DNA of 64,000 nucleotides from Paenibacillus helianthi (GTDB taxonomy: Bacteria > Bacillota > Bacilli > Paenibacillales > Paenibacillaceae): the NCBI RefSeq assembly GCF_001909055.1, contig NZ_LVWI01000048.1:144780-208779 (forward strand), written 5' to 3'. Positions 42,781 through 51,050 of this stretch are shown one piece after another (position 1 is the stretch's first letter; each line of letters starts with the position of its first letter). The translations under genes were made by a program, and so were the position numbers. The notes below the pieces were generated by a model. The model saw only the letters and a list, made by a program, of their open reading frames with translations. It was not told the origin of the DNA and ran no database searches.

Positions 42781-43215
42781 TCACCCTTCACCAAACAACC
42801 GATCAACATTCAGAATGCTGATTAACCCGTCTGCACTCTGTCCTATTCCGTCCATATATTGAGCACCTTGGACTTCACGAGATTCAAGCGGAGGCTCAAT
42901 TTCCTGAAAAGAAGTCACCTTCTCCACGGCATCGACAGTAATGCCAATAGCCTCCTGCTTGTAGCCCACCACAATGATGCGTGACTGAGCTCCCATGGGC
43001 GTCTCGGGAATGCCGAATCTCCTGCATAAGCTGATCACCGGGACAATCCTGCCCCGCAAATTAATAACGCCTCTGATAAATGGCTTGCTGTTGGGCACTC
43101 CTGTGATATGCTCCATTTTGATGATTTCATTGATATCACGAATATTAATAGCATGCTTCTCGCTTCCCAGACGGGATACAACATATTGTTCAGTACTCAC
43201 TGTTGCCTGCATCAT
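42781..43215 (-). CDS. cheW: Chemotaxis coupling protein CheW
   Basis: 144 residues, one CheW domain linking the receptor to the CheA kinase. Landmarks are 'QYVVSRLGSEKHAINIRDINEI', 'IRGVINLRGRIVPVISLCRRF' and 'GITVDAVEKVTSF'. GGAGG lies just before the start; either of two neighbouring ATGs may be used. It sits 9 bp after the receptor gene and 22 bp before cheA. Together with the CheW domain fused to CheA, three CheW-like modules serve one kinase. Confidence 0.94.
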   Translation of the reverse strand: MMQATVSTEQYVVSRLGSEKHAINIRDINEIIKMEHITGVPNSKPFIRGVINLRGRIVPVISLCRRFGIPETPMGAQSRIIVVGYKQEAIGITVDAVEKVTSFQEIEPPLESREVQGAQYMDGIGQSADGLISILNVDRLFGEG

Positions 43216-43224
43216 TCATCCTCC

Positions 43225-44799
43225 TTACACCAGCTTGAAGGCTGAAATGGAGCTATTCAATTCGTCAGCTAATCTGGCGAGCATTTGCGAGGATGCTGCC
43301 GTTTCCTCTGCTGCTGCTGCTGACTCCTGGCTACCCGCCGCTACAGCCTCAATGGAGAAGAGAACCTCATTCGTTTGTGCTGCCTGTTCCTCGCATGCCG
43401 CAGCAATACCGGTAATTTGGTGGGTAGTTTCATTTACACGGTCAACAATCCCCTTGATTAGCCCCTCCGTCCGGTCTGACAGTGCAGATACCTCACTTAC
43501 TGCCTGTACACTGAGTACCGTATTCTTTTGCATTCCCCGGATGATGTGGGCAATTTGTTTCGTGGCTTCGCTGCTCCGTTCCGCCAGCTTACGGACTTCA
43601 TCAGCCACAACGGCAAAACCTCTTCCCTGCTCACCGGCACGCGCCGCTTCAATTGCCGCATTTAAGGCAAGCAGATTGGTTTGTTCGGCAATCTCGTCAA
43701 TCACCTCAATAATCTCCCCGATTCTTTGGGAGTCCTGCTCAAGAAGCCCCATCTTCTCTGACAAATTACTCATACCCAGACCGGATTCCCTTACTGCATT
43801 ACTTCCCTCTTCAGCACCATGACGGGTTTGACTGGATAACTCCGAGACTTGTTCGGCATTCTTAGCTACCTCATCAATGCCTCTGACCAGATCCTGAATC
43901 AGATGATTGATATTTTGTGCTGCCATAGCCTGGGACTGGCTGCCGGAAGCGATTTGTTCAGTGGTAGCCGAGATTTCCTCGGAGGAAGCCGCTACACTTT
44001 GAGCAGACTCAGCTGTTCCACCAATTAATTTCCTCAAGCTGGTTATCATCTCATTGACAGCACTGGCAAGCTTGCCGAACTCGTCCCGGTTTTTCAGTGA
44101 GATTTGCTCTCTGAGATCTCCACCGGCCATTTTGACCATGATTGACAGAATCTTGGATACAGGGCCTACAATGCCCTGCGAGATCCATAAGGCGAGCACG
44201 ATGGCAATGGCTGTAGCCAGACACGCAAAGATGATAACGGTATATTTCCCGGAAGTGTAGCTGCCTATATTGGCCTCAATATTTTTATTCGCGTCATTTA
44301 CTACTTTCTCTACTTCAAGGTTCACTGTATCCTGCGCCTTTTGCAGATAAGGAACTGAATCAAGCATTGCTTGATAGCCCCTTACATTATCATTATTGAC
44401 TCCGAGCTCAATGATATTGGGAACCGCTGCATTATATCTTTCCACATTTTGCCTGATGCTCTCCAGGGATACTTTTTGTTCGGTATCGAGTGAAAGCTCT
44501 CCGTAATCCTTGATATTGGAAGCCAGATCCTTCTGGTCTTCCTGAATCGTCGATTGGATCTTACCAAATTCGGAAGCTCTTGTTTCCAGTATGATCTTCA
44601 TCAGATCGCCCCGGAGTTTGTACAGATCCGTCCGGATGTTCTCCATATGGACTAATCCAGGGAAATTATACTCGCGCATCTGCACTGAATTGCTGTTCAT
44701 TTGCCCCATTTTAACAATCGACAATCCGCTGATAATCAGAAGCAACGCAACAACAAGCAGGAAGCTCCCCAATAATTTAGTTCGGATATTAAATTTCAT
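43225..44799 (-). CDS. Methyl-accepting chemotaxis protein
   Basis: 524 residues from the ATG at 44799 (GAGGAG about 8 bp upstream). A first membrane segment (~8-30), a ~150-residue extracellular four-helix bundle ('REYNFPGLVHMENIRTDLYK', part), a second membrane segment (~185-210) and a HAMP domain ('GPVSKILSIMVKMAGGDLRE') precede a long cytoplasmic coiled coil. The kinase-control tip reads 'EIIEVIDEIAEQTNLLALNAAIEAARAGEQGRGFAVVADEVR' in pieces. There is no C-terminal NWETF-type tail for CheR. First gene of the chemosensory operon. Confidence 0.95.
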   Translation of the reverse strand: MKFNIRTKLLGSFLLVVALLLIISGLSIVKMGQMNSNSVQMREYNFPGLVHMENIRTDLYKLRGDLMKIILETRASEFGKIQSTIQEDQKDLASNIKDYGELSLDTEQKVSLESIRQNVERYNAAVPNIIELGVNNDNVRGYQAMLDSVPYLQKAQDTVNLEVEKVVNDANKNIEANIGSYTSGKYTVIIFACLATAIAIVLALWISQGIVGPVSKILSIMVKMAGGDLREQISLKNRDEFGKLASAVNEMITSLRKLIGGTAESAQSVAASSEEISATTEQIASGSQSQAMAAQNINHLIQDLVRGIDEVAKNAEQVSELSSQTRHGAEEGSNAVRESGLGMSNLSEKMGLLEQDSQRIGEIIEVIDEIAEQTNLLALNAAIEAARAGEQGRGFAVVADEVRKLAERSSEATKQIAHIIRGMQKNTVLSVQAVSEVSALSDRTEGLIKGIVDRVNETTHQITGIAAACEEQAAQTNEVLFSIEAVAAGSQESAAAAEETAASSQMLARLADELNSSISAFKLV

Positions 44800-44974
44800 C
44801 TGAAACACTCCTCTAAGTGGTTACTATTTGTATGCGCTTTCAAACACTCCACAGACTACTCTCCGTTTTGTGCAATTCTCCCAGGCCCTACCCAGCCGCT
44901 CTTTATTCTTTGCATTTGGAAAAGTCTTATATAACGGTTAGCTTTGTGAAATATTTCTCTTTCATTATGATCGG

Positions 44975-45028
44975 ACTAGTTCCTTGTGCCTATTGTCACT
45001 AGTTCCTGTTTATCGACAATATGTTCCT
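44975..45028. promoter_or_regulatory. Three phased direct repeats upstream of the MCP operon
   Basis: ACTAGTTCCT at 44975-44984 and 44998-45007, and the variant ATATGTTCCT at 45019-45028. Spacings are 23 and 21 bp, about two helical turns. They lie 175-230 bp upstream of the receptor start. Position suggests activator sites; the adjacent LuxR-type regulator is a natural candidate. Confidence 0.5.
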
Positions 45029-45063
45029 ATTTTCTACAGGAAACTCTTCCTTTTCCACAGAAC

Positions 45064-45105
45064 AAAAAAAGCAATGTGCCCTAACAAAGGGGATCATTGC
45101 TTCTT
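45064..45105 (-). terminator. Terminator overlapping the end of the LuxR-type gene
   Basis: Minus strand GCAATGATCCCC...GGGcacATTGC hairpin followed by TTTTTTT. Its 5' arm includes the last codons and stop of the LuxR gene (stop at 45094). It separates that gene from the MCP operon. Confidence 0.75.
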
Positions 45106-47220
45106 CACCGTATGGCTTATGGAGGTCTGGTACATTTGAGAAATCGCCTGGGCCCGGCCGCTAACACCAAGCTTTTCATAGATCTTGGTGATATGATTCT
45201 TAACAGTATGCATGCTGATGAACAGCCTCTCAGCGATTTCCTTATTATTCATTCCTTGAACCAAATGACCTAGAATCTCTTCTTCTCTTGAAGTCAGCCG
45301 TTCTTTATTTTCAATCGGAAGCCGGGCGGCTTCGGGTGAGTTCTGCCTGTGCAAGAACTGTTCTGCAGAACGCAGGATGGACTCATTCACGGGAACAGGA
45401 AGAGCTTCCTTCCACTCCATGTCCCCTTTTTCCAGATACGATATAACGATCAACAGCACTTGTCCCAGGAAAGCATAGGAACTTTCTCCTATGTCCTCAT
45501 GTTGTCCTGACCTGTACCGTTGCAGTTGACGCAGCAGCATAACCAGCGGGGCCGCTCCGAAGTACCCGGTCAACAGTTCTGCATCAAATTCAGCGAGCAG
45601 ACCTGCCTGCCCGATCCATTCGATCTCTTCGGATGGACGATTCAATTCTTGCAACAAACCCGCCGCGAGCTCTTTTACCCGGGTCCCCTTATGATACGCT
45701 TCCGGTTTCCACATTAACAACGAATCCTGGAGCAGGCGAATAATGTCTCTATTCATAAGCGGGGCCGCTTGTTGCGCTAACACTAATTTGGCCACCACAA
45801 AACCGCAGATTGCCTGAATGAACATCGCATATTCCTTGTATTGCCTATCATCTATAAATTGGATAGTAACCATCCCCAGCAGTTTTTGACCGGAAGCCAC
45901 TGGAAATTCTACTACCTCCCTGCCCTCCCATTCACGTTGCAAGGGTCTGCGCAGCATACTAAACCCCGGCATCCCGTCTCCAAAATAGACAGCTTCAGCA
46001 TCCGCAGCATATACGGAATACCATTCTTTTGAAGCAGAGGGAGAAGTGTATATTTTCATTCCATCATTTTCGGGCTGGTGGTGCAATAGGCAGATGAAAG
46101 AGCTGTGGATCTGCTGCTGTATAGATTCAAGAAACATTTGCAGGAAGTCTTCCCTGTCCTGGACAGCAACAAATGCCTGGGTTAATTCCTGAAAAGTCTT
46201 AATCCGCAGGCTGCGCCGTTCGATTGCATCTTCACTATCCAAGTGGTATATAGAAGATGAGATCTGATGGGCTGCCAGCAACCCCATATCCGCTTCCTCT
46301 TCCGATATTTCCGTTCTCGAAGAATCTCCGCCAAATAACAACCCAAATAATTGACCTTTATATTTTATGGGATAACAAATGATGACTTTAGGTTTGATTC
46401 CCCGCATAGTGAAGAAGTAGCTTCTCGGGTCCCGGTCCGCATTCTCCCAATACCCCATCTGTTTGGAGAGCCCTACCTGCCCCAGGAAGCCTTCACCCGA
46501 GAAAAAGGAAGCGCCTGATAAGGATTGCTCAGCAGGCATACCAGTCGTTTCAATGATCGTGAATTGTCCCTTTTCGTCTATGCTGCTGGCATATCCTGCA
46601 AATTCAAGCCCCATAACACGTGTGAATATGCCGAGCACCCCTTTCAGCCAGTTAGGGCTTTTGGAGTCGATCAGGTGGGTAAGGTTCAACAACTGCAGTT
46701 TGTATGCAGAGTGATTCTCCCGCTGCTCCCGTTCAAGAAGGACACTAATCGTATCGGCCAAGGTTTCCAGTTGATGAAGAATACCTCCTGTATGCTCTTT
46801 GTTATAAGTTGCTACAGTATCCAGGGCACGAATCCAGTGCTCCCATTCATCGGGATGAATCGTTTCATATATTCGTTCTGCGATGAGCTCCTTACTGCCT
46901 TCCTCTATCCAGACACCTGCAATAATGTAATAACCGGTTTGTTTATGAAAATTTATAGGGGCAACCAGCAGCTTAAATCCCGATATGGTTTCATATACGA
47001 TAGGTTTAGGAATGCCGCTAACCTTTTCAATAATTTTAGTAATTGCATCTTCGGCAGATTGACTCTCAAAACCCAATAAAAGACGTACCATACCCGTTAA
47101 ACCCGAAGGTTCTGTTAATCGTTCATCCGTTTGGTTGGTAATCATAATCGACAATCCGCATAAAGAAGAGTAAGCGTTCTGCAATGTCTGCACATCAAAT
47201 TTCGGCTTGTTCTTCATCAC
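45094..47220 (-). CDS. LuxR-family transcriptional regulator with GAF-type sensor region
   Basis: 708 residues. A globular N-terminus (~1-120) precedes one or two GAF-like domains (~175-325 'LIDSKSPNWLKGVLGIFTRV' part, 'GFLGQVGLSKQMGYW', 'KVIICYPIKYKGQLFGLLFGG'; and ~340-480). A helical segment follows. The last ~65 residues are a LuxR/NarL helix-turn-helix ('RLTSREEEILGHLVQGMNNKE', 'IAERLFISMHTVKNHITKIY'). No membrane segment is seen. It is encoded just upstream of the MCP-CheW-CheA operon, on the same strand but behind its own terminator. A role in controlling that operon is inferred from position. Confidence 0.88.
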   Translation of the reverse strand: MMKNKPKFDVQTLQNAYSSLCGLSIMITNQTDERLTEPSGLTGMVRLLLGFESQSAEDAITKIIEKVSGIPKPIVYETISGFKLLVAPINFHKQTGYYIIAGVWIEEGSKELIAERIYETIHPDEWEHWIRALDTVATYNKEHTGGILHQLETLADTISVLLEREQRENHSAYKLQLLNLTHLIDSKSPNWLKGVLGIFTRVMGLEFAGYASSIDEKGQFTIIETTGMPAEQSLSGASFFSGEGFLGQVGLSKQMGYWENADRDPRSYFFTMRGIKPKVIICYPIKYKGQLFGLLFGGDSSRTEISEEEADMGLLAAHQISSSIYHLDSEDAIERRSLRIKTFQELTQAFVAVQDREDFLQMFLESIQQQIHSSFICLLHHQPENDGMKIYTSPSASKEWYSVYAADAEAVYFGDGMPGFSMLRRPLQREWEGREVVEFPVASGQKLLGMVTIQFIDDRQYKEYAMFIQAICGFVVAKLVLAQQAAPLMNRDIIRLLQDSLLMWKPEAYHKGTRVKELAAGLLQELNRPSEEIEWIGQAGLLAEFDAELLTGYFGAAPLVMLLRQLQRYRSGQHEDIGESSYAFLGQVLLIVISYLEKGDMEWKEALPVPVNESILRSAEQFLHRQNSPEAARLPIENKERLTSREEEILGHLVQGMNNKEIAERLFISMHTVKNHITKIYEKLGVSGRAQAISQMYQTSISHTVKKQ

Positions 47221-47518
47221 ACATTCCTCTCTTCCTACTCACAAGAAATTCGCCGTACCGCGACTTTTCTCCTGCTTTTCCCTTATATAATTTTACAAAT
47301 AAAGCGCTATCTCCCGATTTATCAAAAGGAAAAATGCATGAATACGTAAGAGCGGTATCCAAATGCAGGAAATTCCCCTCCCTAAAAAGACGTCAAATCT
47401 CCGGTCAACAGACCGATTCCCTCTGAACTCCCCATTCCTGCGTTTTTTTGCTAAAATAGAATAGTCGGCGTATTTTAAGGCAATCCTAGCGCCAGTCACT
47501 GAAACGGAGGCATTACCT

Positions 47519-48271
47519 GTGGATTATATTATTCTGGACATCGAATTCAACGGCCGCAAATTTGCCAGCGAGCACCCTATGGAGGTCATTGAGATTGGAG
47601 CCGTCCGGTTAGACGCTTCATTGCAATATAAGGATGAATTCTCGGCTTTGATCAAACCCATATACTTCTCTACCCTGAATTCGTTTATTAAGAAAAAAAC
47701 GGGCATCCCCCAGGAAGATATAGACGTGGCCGACCGGTTCCCTAGGGTGATTACAGCCTTTCGGGCCTGGTTGGATCAGAGCCTGGACGGTGTTCTCCTT
47801 CTGACGTGGGGCGGTGAGGATATGAAACGGATCATTCAGGATGTCCGCATGCATAAAATGGATGATACCTACTGGCTATCTGCCACCTATTTCGATCTGC
47901 TCAAAGGCGTGCTGCGTGCCCGCGGCCTCACCAATGATATCAGCGTCGAAGGGGCGATGGCCCTATTCGAGCTGGAGCCTTCCGGCTCCGCGCATCGCGC
48001 GCTGGACGATGCCAAGATGACAGCGGAAATTTTCCGCGCCGTCTTCCCGGATCTCGACTTCGAACGCTCCCAGCACTATGTGGACACCTTCTCCAATGCC
48101 AGAGAACGCAAGACAGTCAAGATCGCAATCAAAGCGATGAACGCGCAGAAGATCGTTCCCACCTGGGACCTCGTTGCCGAGCACTATTTCCCGGCTGAGG
48201 ACGCTTTGGCTGATCCACGCAAGCTGGCGGAATTGCAGGCCTATTTTGCAGCACAGCTCGGCAAAAAGTAA
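47519..48271 (+). CDS. DnaQ/KapD-like 3'-5' exonuclease
   Basis: 250 residues from the GTG at 47519 (GGAGG 8 bp upstream). DEDDh exonuclease motifs: ExoI 'IILDIEFNGRKF', ExoII 'LLTWGGEDMKRIIQDV', ExoIII 'GSAHRALDDAKMTAEIF' with His and Asp. The C-terminus (~190-250) is not conserved in my memory. Such proteins (KapD-like) trim RNA or DNA in the cytoplasm. Monocistronic, with a strong terminator behind it. Confidence 0.88.
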   Translation: MDYIILDIEFNGRKFASEHPMEVIEIGAVRLDASLQYKDEFSALIKPIYFSTLNSFIKKKTGIPQEDIDVADRFPRVITAFRAWLDQSLDGVLLLTWGGEDMKRIIQDVRMHKMDDTYWLSATYFDLLKGVLRARGLTNDISVEGAMALFELEPSGSAHRALDDAKMTAEIFRAVFPDLDFERSQHYVDTFSNARERKTVKIAIKAMNAQKIVPTWDLVAEHYFPAEDALADPRKLAELQAYFAAQLGKK

Positions 48272-48293
48272 ACTGCATTCATTATCGCCATAT

Positions 48294-48348
48294 GACAGCG
48301 GCAGTTCCCTTAGTGGGTATACTAGGGAGACTGCCGCTGTTTTTTTTA
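48294..48348 (+). terminator. Terminator of the exonuclease gene
   Basis: ACAGCGGCAGTTCCCT pairs with AGGGAGACTGCCGCTGT, one mismatch region aside, and is followed by eight T. The next promoter's -35 begins only 13 bp later. Confidence 0.85.
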
Positions 48349-48360
48349 TCATAAAAAAGA

Positions 48361-48391
48361 TTGACATTGCCGTTACGTAAAGGTGTACATT
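48361..48391 (+). promoter_or_regulatory. MerR-type promoter with 19-bp spacer
   Basis: TTGACA (48361-48366), a 19-bp spacer containing CCGTTACGTAAAGG (imperfect dyad), then TACATT (48386-48391). A 19-bp spacer with a dyad is the hallmark of promoters activated by MerR proteins, which untwist the DNA. It drives the TipA-like regulator, implying autoregulation. Confidence 0.8.
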
Positions 48392-48395
48392 CAAT

Positions 48396-48415
48396 TTGCA
48401 AGCAGCTGCTTGCAA
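48396..48415. promoter_or_regulatory. Perfect 20-bp palindrome in the leader of the MerR/TipA gene
   Basis: TTGCAAGCAGC-TGCTTGCAA-type dyad, fully self-complementary, placed just after the -10 element. It can act as an operator or as a hairpin in the leader RNA. Function unknown. Confidence 0.5.
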
Positions 48416-48475
48416 GTCGCTGACGCGAAGCGATCTATTCAAATACACGCTGAGAATGAGCTGGAGGCTGAAGAA

Positions 48476-49246
48476 ATGATGGAGTATACCGTGCAGAAGC
48501 TGGGGGCGCTTGCGGGAATCAGCACACGGACCCTGCGGTATTACGATGAGTTTGGTATTCTCAAGCCGGCGAGAATCAACTCCTCGGGATACCGTATCTA
48601 TGGCCAGGCCGAGGTCGACCGGCTGCAGCAGATTCTTTTTTACCGGGAGCTGGGGCTAAGTCTGGAAGGGATCAAAGCGCTTGTAACCGCACCTTCCTTT
48701 GACGGCGCCCGGGCCCTGCGCGAGCATCATGAGAAGCTGCTTCAGCGGAGACAGCAATTGGATAGGCTGATCCTGAACGTCGAGCGGACACTGGCACAAA
48801 CCGAAGGGAGAATAACTATGAGCAATGAAGAGAAATTTGCAGGCTTTAAGCAAAAGCTGATCGACGATAACGAGCAGAAGTATGGACAGGAAATCCGCGG
48901 AAAATATGGAGATGAAGCTGTAGAGAAGTCGAACCGCAAGCTGAGAAATATGACGGAGGAACAGTACGACAGGGTTCAGGAGACGGAGGCTGAGATGTTC
49001 GCCGCACTGGAGCAGGCCATGGAGGACGGTGATCCGGCAAGCGTACTGGCCCAAAAAGCCGCCGATCTGCACCGTCAATGGCTGACCTTCTACTGGGATA
49101 CCTATACCAAAGAGGCCCATGCCGGAGTCGCACAAATGTATGTCGATGATGAGCGGTTCACCGCCTACTACGACAAAAACCGGTCCGGCGCGGCCAGGTT
49201 TCTGAGGGATGCCGTTCATGTGTATACCGGATCGGAACAAGAGTAG
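48476..49246 (+). CDS. MerR-family regulator with TipAS ligand domain
   Basis: 256 residues; the ATG at 48476 follows GGAGG by 8 bp, and a much longer in-frame reading crosses the promoter. The MerR helix-turn-helix is N-terminal ('MEYTVQKLGALAGISTRTLR', 'YYDEFGILKPARI', 'GYRIYGQAEVDRLQQI'), followed by a coiled coil (~75-110). The C-terminal ~140 residues are a TipAS-type domain ('FAGFKQKLIDDNEQKYGQEI', 'HRQWLTFYWDTYTKEAHAGV', 'YVDDERFTAYYDKN') that in relatives captures antibiotics of the thiopeptide class or other drugs. Its own MerR-type promoter suggests autoactivation. Confidence 0.93.
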   Translation: MMEYTVQKLGALAGISTRTLRYYDEFGILKPARINSSGYRIYGQAEVDRLQQILFYRELGLSLEGIKALVTAPSFDGARALREHHEKLLQRRQQLDRLILNVERTLAQTEGRITMSNEEKFAGFKQKLIDDNEQKYGQEIRGKYGDEAVEKSNRKLRNMTEEQYDRVQETEAEMFAALEQAMEDGDPASVLAQKAADLHRQWLTFYWDTYTKEAHAGVAQMYVDDERFTAYYDKNRSGAARFLRDAVHVYTGSEQE

Positions 49247-49272
49247 GCTTATTCTACACGTTTGTAAAAGTC

Positions 49273-49304
49273 AGAGCGGCAGCGGATCATCCCGCTGCCG
49301 CTCT
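49273..49304. terminator. Bidirectional terminator between two convergent MerR genes
   Basis: AGAGCGGCAGCGG and its exact complement CCGCTGCCGCTCT (13-bp stem), followed on the plus strand by ATTTTA. It overlaps the stop of the minus-strand MerR gene (49303). Confidence 0.85.
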
Positions 49305-49689
49305 ATTTTATACCCGCCTCCACCTCTTCCTCCATTCCTTTGTAGTACTGAATCTTGTCGGCAATCTTCCCGAGATTATCGCCAAGCTTCCGCATCTGCT
49401 GCTGGACCCTGCTCTGGTGGGCTTCCAGCATCAATCGTCTCTCATGAACAGTCGACGGACCTTGGCTGCGCAGATCGGAATAACGCTTCATTTCCCGGAT
49501 GGGGATATCCAGCTCCCTCAGAATGACTAGGAATTGTACCCAAGATACATCAGCTTCAGAATAGGCCCGGTAGCCCTGTTCATTCCTGGACACGCCTTCC
49601 AGCATGCCAACTTTCTCGTAATACCGCAGCGTATGCGCTGACAGTCCCGTCAGGCGGGACATTTCCTGAATCGTAAGTAAGTTCTCCAT
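49303..49689 (-). CDS. MerR-family regulator, AdhR/NmlR-like
   Basis: 128 residues from the ATG at 49689; ribosome site weak. N-terminal helix-turn-helix 'LTIQEMSRLTGLSAHTLRYY', 'EKVGMLEGVSRNEQGYRAYS' and a C-terminal coiled coil rich in Arg/Gln ('RRLMLEAHQSRVQQQMRKLG'). The short chain without a sensor domain matches NmlR/AdhR, which respond to reactive aldehydes. No conserved Cys is present in the sequence, unlike AdhR (Cys52). It is divergent from the carboxymuconolactone decarboxylase gene and its likely operator lies in the gap. Confidence 0.9.
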   Translation of the reverse strand: MENLLTIQEMSRLTGLSAHTLRYYEKVGMLEGVSRNEQGYRAYSEADVSWVQFLVILRELDIPIREMKRYSDLRSQGPSTVHERRLMLEAHQSRVQQQMRKLGDNLGKIADKIQYYKGMEEEVEAGIK

Positions 49690-49718
49690 GGCGGAATCAT
49701 ACCACAAAAAATTAACGG

Positions 49719-49749
49719 TTGCATTAGAGCGCGCTCTAAGCTGTAACCT
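49719..49749 (+). promoter_or_regulatory. MerR/AdhR-type promoter and operator
   Basis: TTGCAT (49719-49724), a 19-bp spacer, then TAACCT (49744-49749). The spacer overlaps the perfect dyad TTAGAGCGCGCTCTAA (49724-49739), like AdhR/NmlR operators (CTTAGAGT...ACTCTAAG). It should drive the gene at 49791 under control of the divergent MerR protein. Confidence 0.8.
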
Positions 49750-49790
49750 GAATTCAGAAGTTAAATACCCTATTAATCGGAGGTTACCTT

Positions 49791-50201
49791 ATGACAACAG
49801 AACGTTATGAACGCGGGTGGGAAAAGCTGATGGAAGTGGATGGCAAGGGAGGGACAAATGTAATTCAATCGCTGAAGGACATTTCTCCCGATCTGGGCAG
49901 ATTTGTGATCGAATTTGCTTTTGGCGATATTTATCCCCGCGAAGGACTGGATTTGCGGCAGCGCCAACTAGTCACCATTTCCTCGCTCACTACGCTTGGC
50001 GGTTGCGAGCCTCAGCTCACCGTTCACATCAATGCAGCGCTTAATGTAGGACTTTCTCCTAAAGAAATCGTGGAAGCCATCCTGCATTGTGTGCCTTATA
50101 CCGGATTTCCGCGTGTGCTGAATGCGACCTTTGTAGCCAAGGAGGTATTTAAGGAGCGGGGAATTATGATGCAGGATCAGCAAAAAGACAGCTCCAGCTG
50201 A
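49791..50201 (+). CDS. Carboxymuconolactone decarboxylase family protein
   Basis: 136 residues. The AhpD/CMD fold has 'DLRQRQLVTISSLTTLGGCEPQLTVHINAALNVGLSPKEIVEAI' in pieces, with Cys and His of the 'C-x5-6-H' site ('GGCEPQLTVH'). A second Cys is in 'LHCVPYTGF'. Relatives decarboxylate gamma-carboxymuconolactone or act as peroxide- or aldehyde-linked thiol proteins. The divergent MerR regulator of AdhR type suggests an aldehyde-stress role, as with Bacillus YraC; that is inference. The start follows GGAGG by 8 bp. A hairpin overlaps the stop. Confidence 0.92.
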   Translation: MTTERYERGWEKLMEVDGKGGTNVIQSLKDISPDLGRFVIEFAFGDIYPREGLDLRQRQLVTISSLTTLGGCEPQLTVHINAALNVGLSPKEIVEAILHCVPYTGFPRVLNATFVAKEVFKERGIMMQDQQKDSSS

Positions 50202-50210
50202 TGGAGCTGC
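50184..50210 (-). terminator. Terminator of the rbsK-aroD pair
   Basis: CAGCTCCA (50189-50196) pairs with TGGAGCTG (50202-50209); the minus strand continues with TTTTT. It overlaps the stop of the convergent CMD gene. Confidence 0.65.
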
Positions 50211-50243
50211 CTGTATTTCCTGATTCCTTGAATGCCCGCAATT

Positions 50244-51008
50244 CTACAGGCTGCGGTGCAGCAGCGCAAGCACACTGCGCAACTCGGCTACCGCCACCTG
50301 GCCCGGAGCCGAGGGCTTGTGTGCTGCGCCAAAGGTCAGCGCTGAGCCAAAGATTTCTCCGGCCAGGCGGCTGATTACGCCTTCTCCGGCCATGGACATC
50401 GTAATGATCGGACGGTCCGCATACTGTTCCCGCATCGTATTCGTCGCAGCCAGCAGCGTCAGCACATCACCCGCATGCTGCGGCATGACAGCGATTTTGA
50501 GCAGATCCCCGCCAAGCTCCTGGGCCTTGCGCAGCCGTGTGATCATCTCCTCCTGGGAGGGTGTTCCGTGGAAATCGTGATTCGATACGATCACGAACAC
50601 CCCGCAGGCATGCGCAGCCGCAATTAACTCACGAACGATATCATCCCCCTTGAACAGCTCCACATCGATGATATCGACGCAGCCGCTCTCTGCAGCCGCT
50701 TGATTCAGCCGGATATAATATTCCTTAGCAATCGCCCGCTCGCCGCCTTCCTCTTCACTGCGGAACGTGAAGATCAGCGGAATGTCCGGAAGGACGGAGG
50801 AGATTGCGGACAAGGTTTCCTGTACTGCGGTGAGATCTTCAACCTCTGCAAAAAAGTCGCTCCGCCATTCCACCAGATCCGGTGCCAGCTCCTTCAGTGC
50901 CTCTGCTTCTGCTATTAGCTCAGCTGCCGTAGCTCCAACCAGTGGAACGCAGATTTTGGGAATATCCTCACCAAGGGTTACCTGTCTAACAGTTACTGTA
51001 CCGCTCAT
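50244..51008 (-). CDS. aroD: 3-Dehydroquinate dehydratase, type I
   Basis: 254 residues, normal for type I enzymes. The ATG at 51008 has AAGGAG at 8 bp. It converts 3-dehydroquinate to 3-dehydroshikimate in the shikimate pathway, cytoplasmic. Catalytic features: 'VIVSNHDFHGTPS' (His), 'GGDLLKIAVMPQ' (Schiff-base Lys) and 'TMSMAGEGVISRLAGEIFGS' with 'PSAPGQ' near the end. It follows rbsK by 42 bp, an uncommon pairing. Type I aroD outside an aro cluster may also serve quinate breakdown. Confidence 0.95.
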   Translation of the reverse strand: MSGTVTVRQVTLGEDIPKICVPLVGATAAELIAEAEALKELAPDLVEWRSDFFAEVEDLTAVQETLSAISSVLPDIPLIFTFRSEEEGGERAIAKEYYIRLNQAAAESGCVDIIDVELFKGDDIVRELIAAAHACGVFVIVSNHDFHGTPSQEEMITRLRKAQELGGDLLKIAVMPQHAGDVLTLLAATNTMREQYADRPIITMSMAGEGVISRLAGEIFGSALTFGAAHKPSAPGQVAVAELRSVLALLHRSL

Positions 51009-51050
51009 TTCCTTCAGCTCCTTATGTATAAGCGTGTAGCTAAGATTCAT

